Shown: positions 5,421 to 6,785 of the stretch, piece after piece
Numbering within the stretch: position 1 is the stretch's first letter
Layout of the letters: each line of letters opens with the position of its first letter
Origin: Rhizobacter sp.
Lineage (GTDB): Bacteria > Pseudomonadota > Gammaproteobacteria > Burkholderiales > Burkholderiaceae
Length of the DNA: 6,785 nt
Direction of reading: 5' to 3'
NCBI GenBank assembly: GCA_014379885.1
Contig: JACMKW010000355.1
Span: 1 to 6,785 of the forward strand
Notes under the pieces: model-generated
Database searches by the model: none
Told to the model about the DNA's origin: nothing
What the model saw: only the letters and a program-made list of their open reading frames with translations
Program-made: the position numbers and the translations under genes

Positions 5421-5438
5421 ATTCACCGGCTTTCCCAA
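5410..5438 (-). promoter_or_regulatory. Candidate sigma-70 promoter of the kinase gene
   Basis: On the minus strand TTGGGA (5438-5433) and TATCGT (5415-5410) are separated by exactly 17 bases. Each hexamer matches the sigma-70 consensus in 4 of 6 positions. Transcription would then begin about at the ATG, giving a leaderless message, which is unusual. It may therefore be a chance match. Confidence 0.25.
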
Positions 5439-5485
5439 GCCGCGAGGGGCGGGCGTGCGACGAGTGACGGGAATCGGGGGCCGGA

Positions 5486-5512
5486 TGGCCGCGGGGCAGC
5501 ACCCCACGGCCA
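5486..5512 (-). terminator. Strong hairpin after the NPCBM gene, likely transcript end
   Basis: Arms 5486-5496 and 5502-5512 form an 11-base-pair GC-rich stem with one G-U pair and a 5-base loop (TGCTG on the minus strand). It begins 10 bases after the stop codon of the upstream minus-strand gene. No T-run follows. The position suits a transcript end or 3' stabiliser, possibly acting with Rho. It separates that gene from the kinase. Confidence 0.5.
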
Positions 5513-5521
5513 CCCATGGGG

Positions 5522-6785
5522 CTACTTGACGATCACCGTGTACATGCTGGTGCCCGTGTTGTTCCACGGCCCGAGCGTCACCGTGCCCGCGTTGAAGCGC
5601 TTCCTGAAGAGGCTGAAGCCGCGTGAGACGGTCGCGCTTTCGGCCATGGTCAGGTCGGCCCCGGTGTCGACCCAACTGCTGTCGATCCACGAAGGCAGCG
5701 GCGAGCGGTTGTCGAACGCGATGTACACGTCGGCCGCGGCCGAGATGCTGAAGGTCGCCAGCGGGCTGCCGGCATAAGCCTTGGATGCATTCGCCGCGCG
5801 AATCCAGCGCCCTCCCGCCACCACCGCGGGCACGGCGCTGAAGGTGTAGGTGCGGTCGCCATACGACACGTTGCCCACCTGCAGGTTGCTCTGGATCGAC
5901 CAGTTGGCAGCGTTTGCACCGTCGGAGACCTGCAGGTTCGACACCGTCACCGCTGGCGGCGCGCCGCAGCCGGTGACGCGTGCACCACCCCAGCTGGCAT
6001 GGTCGTAGCCGTCGCCGTTGCCGCCGTCGGTAACCACCAGGCGCAACTCGGCTTTGTTGGCCACGCTGACCAGCGCAGTCCTGCGCAGCGACGCGCCGTT
6101 GAGGGCCCCGCTGTCGTAGACCAGCGTGCCATCGGTGTAGACCTGGAACACGACGCTGCCGTTGTCGCCCACCTCGTCGTCCACACCGATGTCGGCGATG
6201 AAGCTGCCCGAGCAGGTGCGGTTGAGGTTGAAGCGAATGTCTGATGGCGCATGCACGCCCAGCCCGCGCTGGTAGGGCACGCCACCAATGGAGATCTGCC
6301 GGCCATCGGCGGCGCCCTGCTCGCCGTTGCTGCGGTTCACCTCATACGGGCCCCAGCCGTTGATGGGCGTGCCGATCACCGGGAAGCTGCTCACCTGCGT
6401 GCGCGGGAAGATGTCGTGCGTCACGGTGTTGGTGGCGCCGGAAGAATCGCGCACGGTCAGGGTGATGCGCAGCCACATGTTGGCTTCGCCGGCCTCGAAA
6501 TCGGGCACGGTGAACTGGCCGCTGCTGCCGCTGACCGGCGTGACAAACGTGTGCGCATGCGCGTCGTGCTGGAAGTCGACCTTCCAGGTGAAGGCCGCGC
6601 CGCCGAGATTGCCGTCTTCCGGGTCGGTGCCGGTGCCGCTGTAGCTGATGACGTCGCCGGTGGCGAAGCCGGTGCTGGCAGACGGCGTGTCGATGCGCGC
6701 AATGGGCGAGCGGTTGTTCGTCACCGTGAGCGTCGCTTCGTCAGAGGTCACGCTGCCGAAGGAGTTGGTCGCCACCGCACGGAAC
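5522..6785 (-). CDS. Secreted multidomain carbohydrate-binding protein, C-terminal part (Ig-like, PKD-like, NPCBM)
   Basis: The frame is open from the right edge to TAG at 5524-5522, giving 420 visible residues; the N-terminus and any catalytic domain lie outside. Counting from the codon at 6784, residues 1-21 end an Ig-like repeat (FRAVATNSFGS, EATLTV). Residues about 24-128 are a PKD-like beta domain (SYSGTGTDPEDGNL, FTWKVDFQHDAHAHTF) of the sort often attached to extracellular sugar dehydrogenases and hydrolases. Residues about 131-272 are an NPCBM module: NGWGPYEVNRS, GVHAPSDIRF, IGVDDEVGDNGSVVFQVYTDG, LRLVVTDGGNGDGYDHASW. Residues about 278-420 are a further beta domain ending SMYTVIVK, with YIAFDNR and PSWID, similar to C-terminal domains I associate with secreted polysaccharide lyases. 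The product is expected outside the cell and to bind polysaccharide. What reaction, if any, the missing part catalyses cannot be told. Confidence 0.88.
   Translation of the reverse strand, partial: FRAVATNSFGSVTSDEATLTVTNNRSPIARIDTPSASTGFATGDVISYSGTGTDPEDGNLGGAAFTWKVDFQHDAHAHTFVTPVSGSSGQFTVPDFEAGEANMWLRITLTVRDSSGATNTVTHDIFPRTQVSSFPVIGTPINGWGPYEVNRSNGEQGAADGRQISIGGVPYQRGLGVHAPSDIRFNLNRTCSGSFIADIGVDDEVGDNGSVVFQVYTDGTLVYDSGALNGASLRRTALVSVANKAELRLVVTDGGNGDGYDHASWGGARVTGCGAPPAVTVSNLQVSDGANAANWSIQSNLQVGNVSYGDRTYTFSAVPAVVAGGRWIRAANASKAYAGSPLATFSISAAADVYIAFDNRSPLPSWIDSSWVDTGADLTMAESATVSRGFSLFRKRFNAGTVTLGPWNNTGTSMYTVIVK

Noticed and set aside
5403..5690. N-terminal extension of the kinase upstream of ATG 5402
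   Set aside because: The added 96 residues have no transmembrane or sensor features and are the out-of-frame reading of the end of the NPCBM gene plus intergenic DNA.
4857..5777. 306-codon plus-strand open frame across the kinase N-terminus and the end of the NPCBM gene
   Set aside because: It overlaps two well-supported minus-strand genes and their intergenic region. Its translation is Arg/His/Gln-rich without motifs.

Overview
The window is strongly GC-rich and its coding frames favour G or C in third positions. It looks like a piece of a betaproteobacterial chromosome, probably from the Burkholderiales (Leptothrix/Rubrivivax/Roseateles-like). That placement is an inference from codon use, from the gene families present, and from a dispersed hairpin repeat (core CCTTCGACAGGCTCAGGGCG) that I know from such genomes. 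No tRNA, rRNA, CRISPR array, transposase or phage gene is visible.

Layout. The plus strand carries two items at the left: the last 29 codons of an unidentified gene (ends at 91) and a complete glutathione S-transferase-like gene (150-794). Everything to the right is on the minus strand. Read in its own direction, from right to left, that strand holds: the 3' part of a large secreted carbohydrate-binding protein (6785 down to 5522; Ig-like, PKD-like, NPCBM and a C-terminal beta domain); a LytS/AlgZ-type sensor histidine kinase (5402-4326); its LytTR response regulator (4156-3386); a 290-base intergenic region with several inverted repeats; and a secreted alpha-amylase with two tandem CBM20 starch-binding modules (3095-918). 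The amylase gene ends at a clear intrinsic terminator (829-861) facing the GST gene.

How the parts may work together. The amylase would be exported and would bind and hydrolyse starch outside the cytoplasm. The NPCBM protein is also built for binding polysaccharide outside the cell. The kinase/regulator pair between them is a plausible local control system, but nothing in the sequence proves that it regulates either gene. The GST is probably unrelated cytosolic metabolism.

Most interesting points. (1) The kinase-regulator junction appears to have been split by a 163-base insertion/duplication. A 14-base direct repeat carrying the kinase stop region and the regulator's leader flanks a near-perfect 27-base-pair hairpin of the dispersed repeat. 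(2) The amylase is of the animal pancreatic type, with the disulfide cysteines and glycine-rich loop conserved, but the third chloride-ligand arginine is replaced by valine. (3) Its two CBM20 modules are a diverged duplication with a constant 318-base offset. (4) The amylase upstream region carries closely spaced inverted repeats that could be operators. I see no wholly new system in the window.
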